Of a DNA stretch of 64,000 bases, positions 1 to 8,706 are shown piece after piece (within the stretch, counting starts at the first letter, position 1; each line of letters opens with the position of its first letter). The translations under genes were made by a program, and so were the position numbers. The DNA comes from Burkholderia glumae LMG 2196 = ATCC 33617 (lineage in GTDB: Bacteria; Pseudomonadota; Gammaproteobacteria; Burkholderiales; Burkholderiaceae), in NCBI RefSeq assembly GCF_000960995.1, contig NZ_CP009433.1, positions 132,021-196,020 on the forward strand, read 5' to 3'. A model generated the notes under the pieces. It did not search any database and was not told the origin of the DNA. It was given only the letters and a program-made list of their open reading frames with translations.

Positions 1-1
1 G

Positions 2-1150
2 AGCTTCTTGGGTTGCGGAAGCCTCGGGTCGAAGGCGCTGATGCACGTTGCTCGCGCTGGGATAAGCATCGGGCTCTTGGTCGACGGAAAGGATGTCGCA
101 TCTCACAATGTCGCGCGTCATGCCTTGTTTCCGGAGGACACTGGAAATCTCATTGCCAAGGCTGAAAGGCTTGCAAACATCGTCGAGGACTTTGGCGAAA
201 ATCGACCAAAAATACACGTTGGCGACATTCGCGACCTCGATTTTGCGGCCCCCAAGTGCCAGAAATTCTTCAACGCTGACGACACACTCGTCGTGAATAC
301 AACTGGTTCGTCTGCCGTGCGGACCTACCTTTCCGCCGCGCCAATTCAGGCTCGCGTCATGGAAAGCGCACTGCTGAATCACGGGGACGCGGCGTTCATG
401 ACCCTGGAGGGGCCGGGCCGATGTCCTTCGACGCTCGACCTTGTTCATCACGCGTATGAGCAACTTCGTCCGCTGGGCGTCCTCTCCGCTCAGGACGACG
501 AGAAGTCCAATGTGCTTGAGATTGGCGTCGGCTGCCAGTCGGTGACCATCCCGATGCCGGACGCAAGGGTCTCGCTCATAGCTGCAGGTGTCGGACAGAA
601 GCTCCTCCAACTCCACCAAGATGGCTTGCCAGAGAGTGGCGTGGCGGCCGTGGCGACTGTAGGTGTCGACGGCATGTCGATAAATTGGAAAGTCGAGAAC
701 GTCGGTCCAACCCAAATTGCACGTATGTACGACGGCGAAAACTGGTCGGTACGCATTCTCGATGCTGCTCACCAGAAGATTGTCGCCGACGTACGAGGGT
801 ACCCCGGCGTGGAGACAGGAGGCCTCATCGTTGGACGTGTCTCAACGTTGACGCGCGAAGTTTTCATCACAGACGTTCTGCCCGCAGCACCTGACAGCAC
901 CCGCTCGGCGACGCGGTTCGTCCATGGCACGGACGGTACAGAGGCCTCCATCCGCGCGTATGAGGCGCTCGGCGGGAAGACGCTGTCATGCATTGGAACT
1001 TGGCATAGCCATCTCGCGGTGAGCGGGCCGTCTCAGATGGACAAAGACACGGCGACGAAGCTCGAGGGAAAGCTTCGGGGAGCAGCGGTTCTTCTCATTC
1101 GTCATCCGGAAGGGTACGCCGCAGTTGTGCGTGACGGCGCACCAAACTAA
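2..1150 (+). CDS. E1-like ThiF adenylation domain fused to JAB/JAMM isopeptidase (5' end outside window)
   Basis: The frame is open to the left edge, so the N-terminus, and possibly an E2 domain, lies outside the window. Near the visible start LGCGSLGSK is the glycine-rich ATP loop of the ThiF/E1 superfamily. About 240 residues of E1-like Rossmann domain follow. The last ~120 residues carry a JAMM metalloprotease signature: the Glu in GVETGGLIVG, then HSH in GTWHSH, then SGPSQMDKD. E1 enzymes adenylate the C-terminus of ubiquitin-like proteins and JAB domains cleave them off or mature them. E1-JAB fusions are known in bacterial ubiquitin-like conjugation operons related to Bil and to CBASS Cap2/Cap3. 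A gene for a four-helix membrane protein follows after 21 bp and an MBL-fold gene follows that, so the three probably form an operon. The biochemistry is inferred from family membership; the fusion architecture is seen directly. Confidence 0.85.
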   Translation, partial: SFLGCGSLGSKALMHVARAGISIGLLVDGKDVASHNVARHALFPEDTGNLIAKAERLANIVEDFGENRPKIHVGDIRDLDFAAPKCQKFFNADDTLVVNTTGSSAVRTYLSAAPIQARVMESALLNHGDAAFMTLEGPGRCPSTLDLVHHAYEQLRPLGVLSAQDDEKSNVLEIGVGCQSVTIPMPDARVSLIAAGVGQKLLQLHQDGLPESGVAAVATVGVDGMSINWKVENVGPTQIARMYDGENWSVRILDAAHQKIVADVRGYPGVETGGLIVGRVSTLTREVFITDVLPAAPDSTRSATRFVHGTDGTEASIRAYEALGGKTLSCIGTWHSHLAVSGPSQMDKDTATKLEGKLRGAAVLLIRHPEGYAAVVRDGAPN

Positions 1151-1171
1151 CTGAAGAATCGGGGAGAAAGA

Positions 1172-1891
1172 ATGGATGCACTTAAATCCGTCGCGGAAGC
1201 AGCGACATCAGGGAAATCGTTGAAGCGCCGCAACATGCTGTGGCTCATAGCGGTCGGGATTGTGGACGTTGTCGCTTTGTCACTGGTGGTGTTTCATCAG
1301 CCGTTGAGCGATTTCACTGTCGACAAGATGGCTGCGATGAGAGTGCCCCTGAGCGTGCTGCTGCCCGCACCCATTCTTGCGCTCTCGTATCTGCTGTCTC
1401 AATCGCAGAAGGCAACGATTGTGTTCTGGCGACTGAAGCACCCGATGCCAGGCTCGCGCGCGTTCTCAGTGCATGCTCCAGCAGACGTCCGCATTGACCT
1501 GGATGCACTGAGGAAAAACGTTGGAGAGTTTCCCGTCGACGAGCGTGCCCAGAATGCCATGTGGTATCGGCTCTATAAGCTGGTCCAGGACGACACGACT
1601 GTGCTCGAGAGTCACCAGAACTTCCTCATGCTCCGTGACGTTGCGTCAATGTCGCTTCTGCTGGTCGTCCTGGCACCCATCGCTCTCGCGCTGGCTGGCG
1701 TCGGTGGTCGCACCGTCGCGTGGTGCAGCCTCTTCTTTCTCGCGCAGTACATCCTCACCGCAATAGCGTCGAGAAACAACGGGGTCCGCTTCGTGCAAAA
1801 CGTCTTGGCAATTCACGCGACGAAGAAGGTCGCAACGGCGAAGCCTGCAACACCTCGAAAGACGAAGGCATCCGAAGCCGTAGATAAGTGA
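1172..1891 (+). CDS. Four-helix membrane protein of the E1-JAB cassette
   Basis: This is a 239-residue protein with two hydrophobic pairs, around residues 24-43 and 58-77, then 158-177 and 182-200. A soluble segment of about 80 residues separates the pairs and the C-terminal tail is basic (Lys/Ala/Pro-rich). No enzymatic motif is visible. The ATG follows a GGGGAGAAAG ribosome site 21 bp after the E1-JAB stop, so translation is probably coupled. The layout (paired helices around a cytosolic insert) resembles membrane effectors such as SLATT-type proteins in conflict systems, but I see no decisive homology. It could be the effector or a membrane anchor for the conjugation enzymes. The function is unknown. 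Confidence 0.7.
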   Translation: MDALKSVAEAATSGKSLKRRNMLWLIAVGIVDVVALSLVVFHQPLSDFTVDKMAAMRVPLSVLLPAPILALSYLLSQSQKATIVFWRLKHPMPGSRAFSVHAPADVRIDLDALRKNVGEFPVDERAQNAMWYRLYKLVQDDTTVLESHQNFLMLRDVASMSLLLVVLAPIALALAGVGGRTVAWCSLFFLAQYILTAIASRNNGVRFVQNVLAIHATKKVATAKPATPRKTKASEAVDK

Positions 1892-1937
1892 TGCCTGCAC
1901 TGGCCCCAAGCCATCACACAACGATGACGAGACGACA

Positions 1938-3017
1938 ATGATTACTGGTATCGAAATTGATTTTCTGCCGGTGGGAAGCGGCGAGCACAGCGGTGACGCT
2001 ATCGCCATTCGTTGGATGGAAGACGGCACTTCCAAGGTCATGCTATACGACGGCGGAACTAGAGAGTACGGTCGGGCGCTCGTCGAGCATGTTATGACGC
2101 ATTTCCAAACCGACTATGTCGATTACGTCGTCAACTCGCATCCAGACAATGACCACGCTGGTGGGCTTCTGTATGTTCTCGAGAACGTGACCGTCGGCGA
2201 ACTCTGGATGCATCAGCCGTGGAAGTACGGCAGCCAAATTCGCCATTACTTTCACGATGGTCGCATTACCGACGAGAGCCTGGCTGACCGCTTGCGCAAG
2301 AAAATGGCCGCAGCGTTCGCGCTCGAACAAATGGCCGAGAGAAAAGGAGTGCCGGTGAAAGAGCCGTTTGCAGGCTCCCGGATTGGCATCTTTACGGTTC
2401 TGTCGCCCGACCGCCATCGTTACATCAATCAGCTCATACCGGCGTTCGAAAAGTCCCCCGAACTCGCGAAAACTGCATCAATCTTCGACTCCATCGGCGA
2501 CGCCGTGACGGGGGCGCTATCCTCGTTCGCCGATGTGTGGAACAGAGAATATCTCCCCGAGACAGTTACGACCTCCGCGGAAAACGAGAGCAGCGCAGTC
2601 CTGTTCGCTTCATTCAACCAGAAAGGCTTCCTGCTGACCGGCGACGCGGGCATCGAGACGCTTCGCGCATCAGCAGCATATGCGAGCTCTCTGGGTATCA
2701 ACCTACCGCTTCAGGTTACGTTTGCGCAGATTCCGCACCACGGCGGTAGGCACAACGTGTCGACCGAGACATTGAACCTGGTCTTCGGCGAGCCCCACCC
2801 CGAGCGCCCTGAGAATCCAAAACGGAGCGCCTTCGTCTCCGCCGCCGCAAAGGCCCCCCGGCATCCTAAGAAGGTCGTCACAAATGCCTTCCATCGTCGA
2901 GGATTCAAAGTCGCGCAGACCAAGGGCCGAAATATCTGCCACTACCACGGCATGCCAGTTCGCGCGGGGTATGGTCCGCTTGACTATGTCCCGTTCTACG
3001 ACAATGAGGATGAGTAA
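1938..3017 (+). CDS. Metallo-beta-lactamase-fold hydrolase (ComEC/Rec2-like)
   Basis: The protein has 359 residues. The metal-binding motif SHPDNDHAGG (about residues 67-76) and IPHHGG (about residue 265) are typical of MBL-fold enzymes related to the ComEC C-terminal domain, where first-motif variants of the form HxDxDH bind two metal ions. FLLTGDAG supplies the third metal ligand (Asp). There is no signal peptide or membrane region, so this is a cytosolic stand-alone hydrolase. It is the third gene of the E1-JAB operon, 46 bp after the membrane protein. MBL proteins are recurrent partners of prokaryotic E1/JAB modules in comparative surveys, possibly as nucleases or phosphodiesterases. The substrate is not predictable. 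Confidence 0.85.
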   Translation: MITGIEIDFLPVGSGEHSGDAIAIRWMEDGTSKVMLYDGGTREYGRALVEHVMTHFQTDYVDYVVNSHPDNDHAGGLLYVLENVTVGELWMHQPWKYGSQIRHYFHDGRITDESLADRLRKKMAAAFALEQMAERKGVPVKEPFAGSRIGIFTVLSPDRHRYINQLIPAFEKSPELAKTASIFDSIGDAVTGALSSFADVWNREYLPETVTTSAENESSAVLFASFNQKGFLLTGDAGIETLRASAAYASSLGINLPLQVTFAQIPHHGGRHNVSTETLNLVFGEPHPERPENPKRSAFVSAAAKAPRHPKKVVTNAFHRRGFKVAQTKGRNICHYHGMPVRAGYGPLDYVPFYDNEDE

Positions 3018-3173
3018 ACAGCAGTGACGCGCTAGGCCTAGCAACCGCCCATTGCCGGGCTCGCCGAGCCAACCCCATGATGTCGTCGACCCGCGGGCAC
3101 CACGGCAACCCAACCGCCCAAAAAAAATGCAAGCTGTGCGCTGGCATTTTCTATCCACTCAAGGGTGCTCAGC

Positions 3174-3539
3174 TTACAGAGCCGGCCCAAGGTCGTTCAT
3201 TTCTTCGATTCGCAGCATGCGAATATCCCGAACCGCCGCCTTGAACCAAGGCAACGCACGGCTCATCGCTTGGGCCGCCAAGACGCACTTCACCGCCGTC
3301 ATTTCCTTGTCGCCAAAGTAGACGCTACCTTGCTGCCACTGGAAACCATTGGCTGTCAAAAATGCCTTGATTTCACCATAAGCGTTGGTGTACGAGGGCT
3401 TGCCGTAGGCTTTCTTCAGCTCCTCGGTCTCCAAATCGAACGAAATTGCGTACATACGACCTGATTCTTTCGGCAGTTCTAGCTTCTGAGCTTCTTGAAG
3501 CATAGTGTGCAACATTTCATTAAATTGACCCACGGTCAT
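3174..3539 (-). CDS. vapD: VapD-family endoribonuclease
   Basis: The protein has 121 residues. The stretch MYAISFDLETEELKKAYG, followed by NAYGEIKAFL and the conserved GF..QGSVYFG block, is diagnostic of VapD, a small Cas2-like RNase with a ferredoxin fold. The N-terminal ~28 residues extend beyond the shortest family members. VapD proteins cleave mRNA and occur in toxin-antitoxin contexts with VapX or alone on plasmids. No VapX-like partner is visible on either side: the neighbours are the convergent MBL gene and an IS66 remnant. It is probably an orphan toxin or RNase of the accessory region. Confidence 0.85.
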   Translation of the reverse strand: MTVGQFNEMLHTMLQEAQKLELPKESGRMYAISFDLETEELKKAYGKPSYTNAYGEIKAFLTANGFQWQQGSVYFGDKEMTAVKCVLAAQAMSRALPWFKAAVRDIRMLRIEEMNDLGPAL

Positions 3540-3671
3540 CTCCCAAAGTCACGGCGCATTTTCGCGCCACATTGGCCAGACTCAACAAGCCAACCCCAAA
3601 CCCCAATGTTAGCTCGGCATCCAGTCACCGTATAGGGCAATCCTTCCCGGTGATGGCGCAAAGCTACATCC

Positions 3672-4220
3672 TCAAGTCGCCCCCAATTCTGACCGGCTCC
3701 ACATGCAGCACGCCCGTGAAGTGAGCGAGATGCTGTTGGGGATGTTCACCGCGGCGATCTGGCGTATAGGTGAACCAGACTGCTGTCGGATCTTCGGAAG
3801 CGGTCGGCCGGTCGCGTCACGCACGTAGACCCACAGACGTCCCGTCTTCGTGCGACCGTTGCCTGGCGCCAGCGCCGGCAGCGGCGTATCGTCCCCGTGA
3901 ACCTTGCTACCGGCCAGCCCGTAGCGGCGCACGGGGTCGACCGGTGCAAGCAGACTCGCGATGCTGCCCATCCAGAAGCCCATGGTGCCGGGCTCGATCT
4001 CGACGCCGTCGCTCGGATGCATGACCGCCTGGCAGTGCAACGGGATGTGGTAAGAGAACTTCGACACGTCGATGTGCGCAAGCAGCGCCGGGTCCGGGAT
4101 GCCGCGGTCGATCGGTCTGCTCGGTGCCGCCGCCTGCACGATGCGATCGCAGCACGCGAGACGCGTCTGCAGGGCGCTCCACTTGTCCTGTTGCCGGCTG
4201 ACGGGTAATCGGAACATCAC
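3672..4220 (-). pseudogene. IS66 TnpC fragment joined to a relaxase C-terminal scrap
   Basis: Residues ~38-140 of this open frame (about 3800-4110) match the middle of IS66-family TnpC transposases, including the HGDDTPLPALAPG...KTGRLWVYVRD block that carries one catalytic Asp. Both ends of the transposase are missing. The first ~25 residues (4145-4220), VSRQQDKWSALQTRLA, instead match the C-terminus of the MobF relaxase encoded at 5776-8697 (VSQHQDKSSALQTL). The frame is therefore a chimera of two dead fragments produced by insertion and deletion. The IS66 type differs from the intact IS66 at 45132-47635. Confidence 0.75.
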
Positions 4221-4297
4221 AGAACGCGATCCGTCCGGCAGAAGCCCAACTGGGGCCGAGCCCTACCGCGTAGGGGCGGATTGGGCCTCGGTTCGTA

Positions 4298-4327
4298 CTG
4301 ACAACGTCATTACCGCTGCCCTATACT
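4298..4327 (+). promoter_or_regulatory. Sigma70-type promoter of the TacA/TacT pair
   Basis: CTGACA at 4298-4303 and TATACT at 4322-4327 are separated by 18 bp and lie 23 bp upstream of the antitoxin ATG. A short inverted repeat, CCCTA/TAGGG (about 4261-4275), lies just upstream and could be an operator, since type II antitoxins usually autorepress. Assigned by motif only. Confidence 0.6.
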
Positions 4328-4350
4328 GGTGTCTTCACAGGGAGCAGCCC

Positions 4351-4632
4351 ATGACCTCGACCACCCCACGCGACACCCTGAACCTACGCATTCGTCCTGA
4401 CGATCGCAGCTTGATTGACCGCGCCGCAGCGGCCGCCCACAAAACGCGTACCGACTTCGTCTTGGACGCAGCGCGGGCCGCCGCCGAACAGACCTTGCTC
4501 GACCAGGTTGTTCTGAGCGCTGAGCCGCAGGCCTACGCGGCCTTCCTGGCGCGCCTGGATGCGCCCGCCCAACCGAATGCGGCATTGCGTCAGACCATGC
4601 AGACGCGCGCGCCCTGGGACCCCGCCGCATGA
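4351..4632 (+). CDS. tacA: DUF1778/TacA-type antitoxin
   Basis: The protein has 93 residues. NLRIRPDDRSLIDRAAAAAHKTRTDFVLDAA is the ribbon-helix-helix signature of DUF1778 antitoxins, which bind their own operator with the N-terminal half and neutralise a GNAT toxin with the C-terminal tail. I chose ATG 4351, preceded by GGAGCAGCCC, over more upstream in-frame starts because the family begins just before the NLRI strand and a promoter lies at 4298-4327. The stop overlaps the toxin start by 4 bp (ATGA), the standard translational coupling of these pairs. Confidence 0.9.
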   Translation: MTSTTPRDTLNLRIRPDDRSLIDRAAAAAHKTRTDFVLDAARAAAEQTLLDQVVLSAEPQAYAAFLARLDAPAQPNAALRQTMQTRAPWDPAA

Positions 4633-5123
4633 CGGGCTGGCTCGCGCCCGAACCGCTCGGCGACGCGCATGGACTCGACGATTTCGATTCCGGCGTCGCG
4701 AGCCTCGACACGTGGCTCAAACGTCGTGCATTTGCCAATCAGCGAAGCGGTGCGTCGCGGACCTTTGTGGCGACGCGAGACGGTCGGGTGGGGGCGTACT
4801 ACGCACTCGCGTCCGGCGCGGTTACGCTCGAGGTCGCACCGGGCCGCTTCCGACGCAACATGCCCGATCCGATACCCGTGGTTGTGCTCGGGCGTCTAGC
4901 CGTCGATCGCGCCCATCAGGGCAATGGAGTTGGGCGTGCGCTGGTACGCGATGTCGGTTTGCGTGTACTGCACGCCGCAGCGGCCATCGGAATTCGCGGC
5001 CTGATTGTCCATGCGCTCACGGATTCGGCCAAGGCGTTTTACGAGCGGGTGGGCTTTGAGGCGTCGCCAATCGATCCGATGCTGCTCCTGATCACGCTGG
5101 CCGACCTTGAACACGCCTTATGA
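4629..5123 (+). CDS. tacT: GNAT acetyltransferase toxin, TacT-like
   Basis: The protein has 164 residues. The acetyl-CoA site is visible as LAVDRAHQGNGVGRALVRD (about residues 88-106), and the C-terminal SAKAFYERVGFE supplies the conserved Tyr motif of GNAT enzymes. TacT-type toxins acetylate the amino group of charged aminoacyl-tRNAs and stop translation until the cognate RHH antitoxin binds. The pairing with the DUF1778 gene just upstream, with a 4-bp overlap, fixes the assignment. On a mobile element the pair probably acts in plasmid maintenance. Confidence 0.9.
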   Translation: MTGWLAPEPLGDAHGLDDFDSGVASLDTWLKRRAFANQRSGASRTFVATRDGRVGAYYALASGAVTLEVAPGRFRRNMPDPIPVVVLGRLAVDRAHQGNGVGRALVRDVGLRVLHAAAAIGIRGLIVHALTDSAKAFYERVGFEASPIDPMLLLITLADLEHAL

Positions 5124-5215
5124 TGGCATCGAACCCATGAGGCAACTGGCGAGAACCGGGTCAAACTGCCGCTGCCTGGCCCCCACACAACATTTGAATA
5201 CCTGAGATTGCACCG

Positions 5216-5686
5216 ATGAAGCCCGAACCGCCGCGTTCGCCACGCAGCCGCCTCACGCTCAAACGCCCGAGTCCTGCGCCGGCGCCAGCGGGTGCCGCCG
5301 AACTGCCTGAACCCGAGCCGCGAAAAGGGCAGACTTCGAAACGGGTTCCCTATTTCGCCGATCGCCCCCCGCTCCCGGTCGAGGCCACCCTGGCTAAGCT
5401 CCAGAGGCACTTCCCGGTGGCGTTTCCGCCGGAGCCGGCCGCCCCGTTACCTTTGTGCGTGCGGGTCCAGCGCAAGTTTTGGCGTTACCTGGCGCAATAC
5501 GACATTGGCGAGGACGAACTGGACGCGGCGCTGGCTGTTTGGTGCTCGGCACAGCGGTACCTGCGAACCATCGTCGAGGGCGCAACGCGTGTCGACCCCG
5601 AGGGCCGGCCGGCAGGCCGGGTGCCGGCCGCCAATGCAGCGAATGCGAGCGAGCGATTGCACGCCTTGTCGCGTCAGACGACCTGA
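5216..5686 (+). CDS. ProQ/FinO-family RNA chaperone
   Basis: The protein has 156 residues. A basic, proline-rich N-terminal tail (~45 residues) precedes a FinO/ProQ core with LAKLQRHFPVAFPPEPAAPLPLCVRVQ and a helical segment ending in CSAQRYLRTIVEGATRVDPEGRPAGRV. This family binds intrinsic terminator hairpins of sRNAs and mRNA 3' ends. In F-like plasmids FinO regulates conjugation through FinP, and here the gene sits convergent to the relaxase gene 90 bp away, so a role in controlling transfer is plausible. The Shine-Dalgarno is weak (GAG 11 bp upstream). Confidence 0.8.
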   Translation: MKPEPPRSPRSRLTLKRPSPAPAPAGAAELPEPEPRKGQTSKRVPYFADRPPLPVEATLAKLQRHFPVAFPPEPAAPLPLCVRVQRKFWRYLAQYDIGEDELDAALAVWCSAQRYLRTIVEGATRVDPEGRPAGRVPAANAANASERLHALSRQTT

Positions 5687-5775
5687 CTTGGTGACGCTCG
5701 TTTGACATGACCATCGCGTCGCACGTGGCCCGCACCGGGACGCCCGGCCAACATCCGCCTGCGTACGGCCCGGGC

Positions 5776-8697
5776 TCAATCCAGATCGAACTGAGTCTGC
5801 TGTAGCACCTGCTGTTGCCGCCGAGGCTGCGGCGCCGCGTTGACCGGCTGCGGTTGCAGCGACGGGTTAGCCAACTGAGCCTCCTCATGCTCGCGAAGCG
5901 TCTGCAGAGCGCTCGACTTGTCCTGATGCTGGCTGACTGCCCATCGGGCGGTCTCGGCGCCTGTCGTGTAGACCAGCAGATCGTCGACGGCACGGGTGAT
6001 ACCAACGTAGAAACTGCGGTCACCGAAAATGCGACGCACGGTCATCGCAATGTCTGACTGTCGGCGTGGGTCGTCAGGGTCACGCCCAAGCTTTTCGGAC
6101 GGGATGTGCAGGATGGCCTGCTCGCGCGTCGCGCCCTGGCCGGCGTGGACCGTCGCCGCATAGGCGTGATCCCAATGCCGCTGGGCGTCGAGATCCCACG
6201 GGATCTCCTTTCCGTCCGCGAGACGCAGGACGGCCTGGTTGCCCTGGATGGAGACCACCGTCGCCTCGTGACCGTTCTTGACCAGTTCGTCGCCGCGCGT
6301 AAAGCGGATGACGTCGCGAGCCGCCAGCGCGCGCTCCTCCGAGAGATAGATCTCGACGCGGCTGTATTTCTTCGGCTCCCACTCCATCAGCGAGCCATCG
6401 GCTTTGCGGAGCACAACGATGCCTTCATCCGGTCGGGTCGCGACGACTGTCATATATTCGCCGCGGGCCGCGAGGATCTTCTGGTAGTCTCGACCGAACC
6501 GCACGGTCATGTCCGTGGTGTAATACTGCGCCTCTTTTTGCTTGGCCCGGGTCATCTCACTTTCGGACCTGAAAATCGTGTGGTCCGACTCCTGCGTGTC
6601 AAGCTCGCCGCGCGCTTGTAGCTGAGACCGAATCGCGTTGTTGATGTTGACGCGGTCCTCGTTGAATGGCGTGATGATGATGGTCTCGTTGCGTCGATCG
6701 CCTCGCTCGACGTACCGGCGCGCCAAGTTTTGCACCAGCTGCTCCCCATCGGGGATTTCAATGACGCGGCCGGCTTGCTCGAGAAAATCGAAGACGCGGA
6801 CATTGCGTTCCAGGTTGATCTCGGTTAATTGCTCGCCCGGCGCCAAGTCGGCGGTGCCTACGGCGATAGCCACGGCTTGCTGCAGCTCAGGGTTTCGCTG
6901 GCGCTGAATCTGCGACATGATCGCCGTCGTGAGGCCCTCGTCCTGCAGAACCTCAAACGGCTTGCCGGCCTCGATCGCCTGCAGCTGAACCTTGTCGCCG
7001 AGGAGAACGATCTTCGCGTCGGCACGCTCGACCATTTTGAGGAGTCGAGCCTGCTGGCGTTGGCTGACGAACGACGCTTCATCGACAAGCCAGAGTTCGG
7101 GCTCCCGGTTCATCTCTGGGACGTATTCACGGAGCACCTTCAGGTCTTCCTGCCGTCGTTGCTCGTGGATTTCAAACATCGTGATGGTATGGGCTTCGAT
7201 GCCGCCGTCGGCCCCAAGTTGCAAGGCCGCTTTGCCGGTAGCCGCCATCCCGCGTACCACATAGCCCTGCTCGCGGGCGATTTGAACGGTACCCTTGACC
7301 ATCGTCGTCTTGCCGACGCCGGCGAGGCCTTGGACGGCGACAACGCGGTCCTCGGTGGTGAGCGCAAGCTCAATCGCCGCGCGCTGACCGCTGGTGTAAT
7401 CGAAGTTTGGATCGCCGCGCTCCGTGCGCGCGGCAGCGATCGCCTGTTCGATGCGTGTCCTCACTAGCTCGAGCGGCGCGATAGGACGCGTCATGCCTTG
7501 CTGAGACAGGGCCTGCTCAACTGTCCAGCGTTCGGTGTTCAACATCTTCTCGGTGGTGATGTTGCCGTCCGGCAGGTTGACGATCTTGCCGCCCTCAACC
7601 AGTTTCTGGTATGCGTTCAGGATCGCAGCCGGGGACGTGCGGCCAACGGCGTGCTCGATGGCGGTCTTGACCAGGTCGTAGCGGTTCAAGACGATCTCGC
7701 GCTCTCCCAGGTGCGCGGCCGCAAACCGAAGCGCGTCGAGCCCGGACAATTCGACGACGCGGGCATCGGTGCCGGCCTCCCGCGCCTCGTGCGCCTTCGC
7801 CTGGATGGCGCCGTAGTCCAAGCCGACCGACTGCGCGCGCTCGCGCCAGGTATGGGAGAGCACGGCGTGGTCAACGTCGCGCTTGCGCTCGCGGGTGGCG
7901 AGCACCGCGCGCTCCTTCTCTGCCGGAGTCGCGTTGGCCGGGTCGATCCCGTTCGCCCGGAGCCAGCGATCACGCGCGGCGGATCGCTGGCTGAAATGCT
8001 CGATCTGCTCGCGGGTGACGCCCACCAGCTCGAAGTTGCCGTTCTTGTCCGGCGCCGTGATTGCATAGCCGCGCTTCTGCAAGGCGCGCGCGAGCGAGGC
8101 GGTATAGACGGCGCCGATGACCTTCTGCTGCAGGTACAGCTCGTCATTCGTGAGCGCGCGCCATTGCCCGTCCTCGCGTCGCGTGGCATTGAGGATCACG
8201 GCGTGCGTGTGGGTGTCCGGGTCCAGGTCGCGGCTCGTGTTGTGGCGGAACAGGGCGGCGACGATGTTCCCGGTCTCCTCGGTGATCGTCTCGCCGTCGA
8301 CCGTCTTGCGAGCCTGGGCGGCATATTCCTCGACGTACTCGAGCGCCTCCTTGACGGCCTCCTCGTGCGCGAGGCGCACCTGGTGATCCTCGAACACCTC
8401 GGCCGCGATGCTGACGCTCTTGGGCGCGGAAAACGTCAGATCGATTCCCGGGCGGTGGACCCAGTCCGGCTGGCCATTATCGTCGCGCACGACGCGGCCC
8501 AACTGTTTACCGGCGACGCGGCCGGAGAGCAGCTCGAAGAATTCCTTCTCATCAACCTGGCCGTCGAGCCCGAGCGCGGCGGCACCCTTACCAAACCATT
8601 GAGAGCGCTCGAGGCCCTGCTCGGTGGTGTAGTAGTTGTCCTTGGAGAAGTAGTGCAGCGCCTGGCCGGCACTGCCTACATTGTGCATGCTCATCAT
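5776..8697 (-). CDS. MobF conjugative relaxase-helicase (TrwC/TraI type)
   Basis: This 973-residue protein nicks oriT and unwinds the transferred strand. The N-terminal ~300 residues form the relaxase domain. Tyrosines at 16, 22 and 23 (HYFSKDNYYTTE) are the candidates for DNA attachment, and the three-histidine metal site is H151, H163 and H165 (DTHTHAVIL). A RecD-like SF1 helicase follows, with Walker A GLAGVGKTT, the Walker B-type LVDEASFVS and a C-terminal YVGITRA motif. The Gln-rich tail is variable. It is preceded by the coupling protein gene (9-bp gap) and trwA-like gene, the same order as trwA-trwB-trwC of R388. Two more pieces of relaxase 3' end occur in the window (4145-4220 and 47636-48185). 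The start could equally be the second or third Met. Confidence 0.95.
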   Translation of the reverse strand: MMSMHNVGSAGQALHYFSKDNYYTTEQGLERSQWFGKGAAALGLDGQVDEKEFFELLSGRVAGKQLGRVVRDDNGQPDWVHRPGIDLTFSAPKSVSIAAEVFEDHQVRLAHEEAVKEALEYVEEYAAQARKTVDGETITEETGNIVAALFRHNTSRDLDPDTHTHAVILNATRREDGQWRALTNDELYLQQKVIGAVYTASLARALQKRGYAITAPDKNGNFELVGVTREQIEHFSQRSAARDRWLRANGIDPANATPAEKERAVLATRERKRDVDHAVLSHTWRERAQSVGLDYGAIQAKAHEAREAGTDARVVELSGLDALRFAAAHLGEREIVLNRYDLVKTAIEHAVGRTSPAAILNAYQKLVEGGKIVNLPDGNITTEKMLNTERWTVEQALSQQGMTRPIAPLELVRTRIEQAIAAARTERGDPNFDYTSGQRAAIELALTTEDRVVAVQGLAGVGKTTMVKGTVQIAREQGYVVRGMAATGKAALQLGADGGIEAHTITMFEIHEQRRQEDLKVLREYVPEMNREPELWLVDEASFVSQRQQARLLKMVERADAKIVLLGDKVQLQAIEAGKPFEVLQDEGLTTAIMSQIQRQRNPELQQAVAIAVGTADLAPGEQLTEINLERNVRVFDFLEQAGRVIEIPDGEQLVQNLARRYVERGDRRNETIIITPFNEDRVNINNAIRSQLQARGELDTQESDHTIFRSESEMTRAKQKEAQYYTTDMTVRFGRDYQKILAARGEYMTVVATRPDEGIVVLRKADGSLMEWEPKKYSRVEIYLSEERALAARDVIRFTRGDELVKNGHEATVVSIQGNQAVLRLADGKEIPWDLDAQRHWDHAYAATVHAGQGATREQAILHIPSEKLGRDPDDPRRQSDIAMTVRRIFGDRSFYVGITRAVDDLLVYTTGAETARWAVSQHQDKSSALQTLREHEEAQLANPSLQPQPVNAAPQPRRQQQVLQQTQFDLD

Positions 8698-8706
8698 GGC
8701 GCGGTC

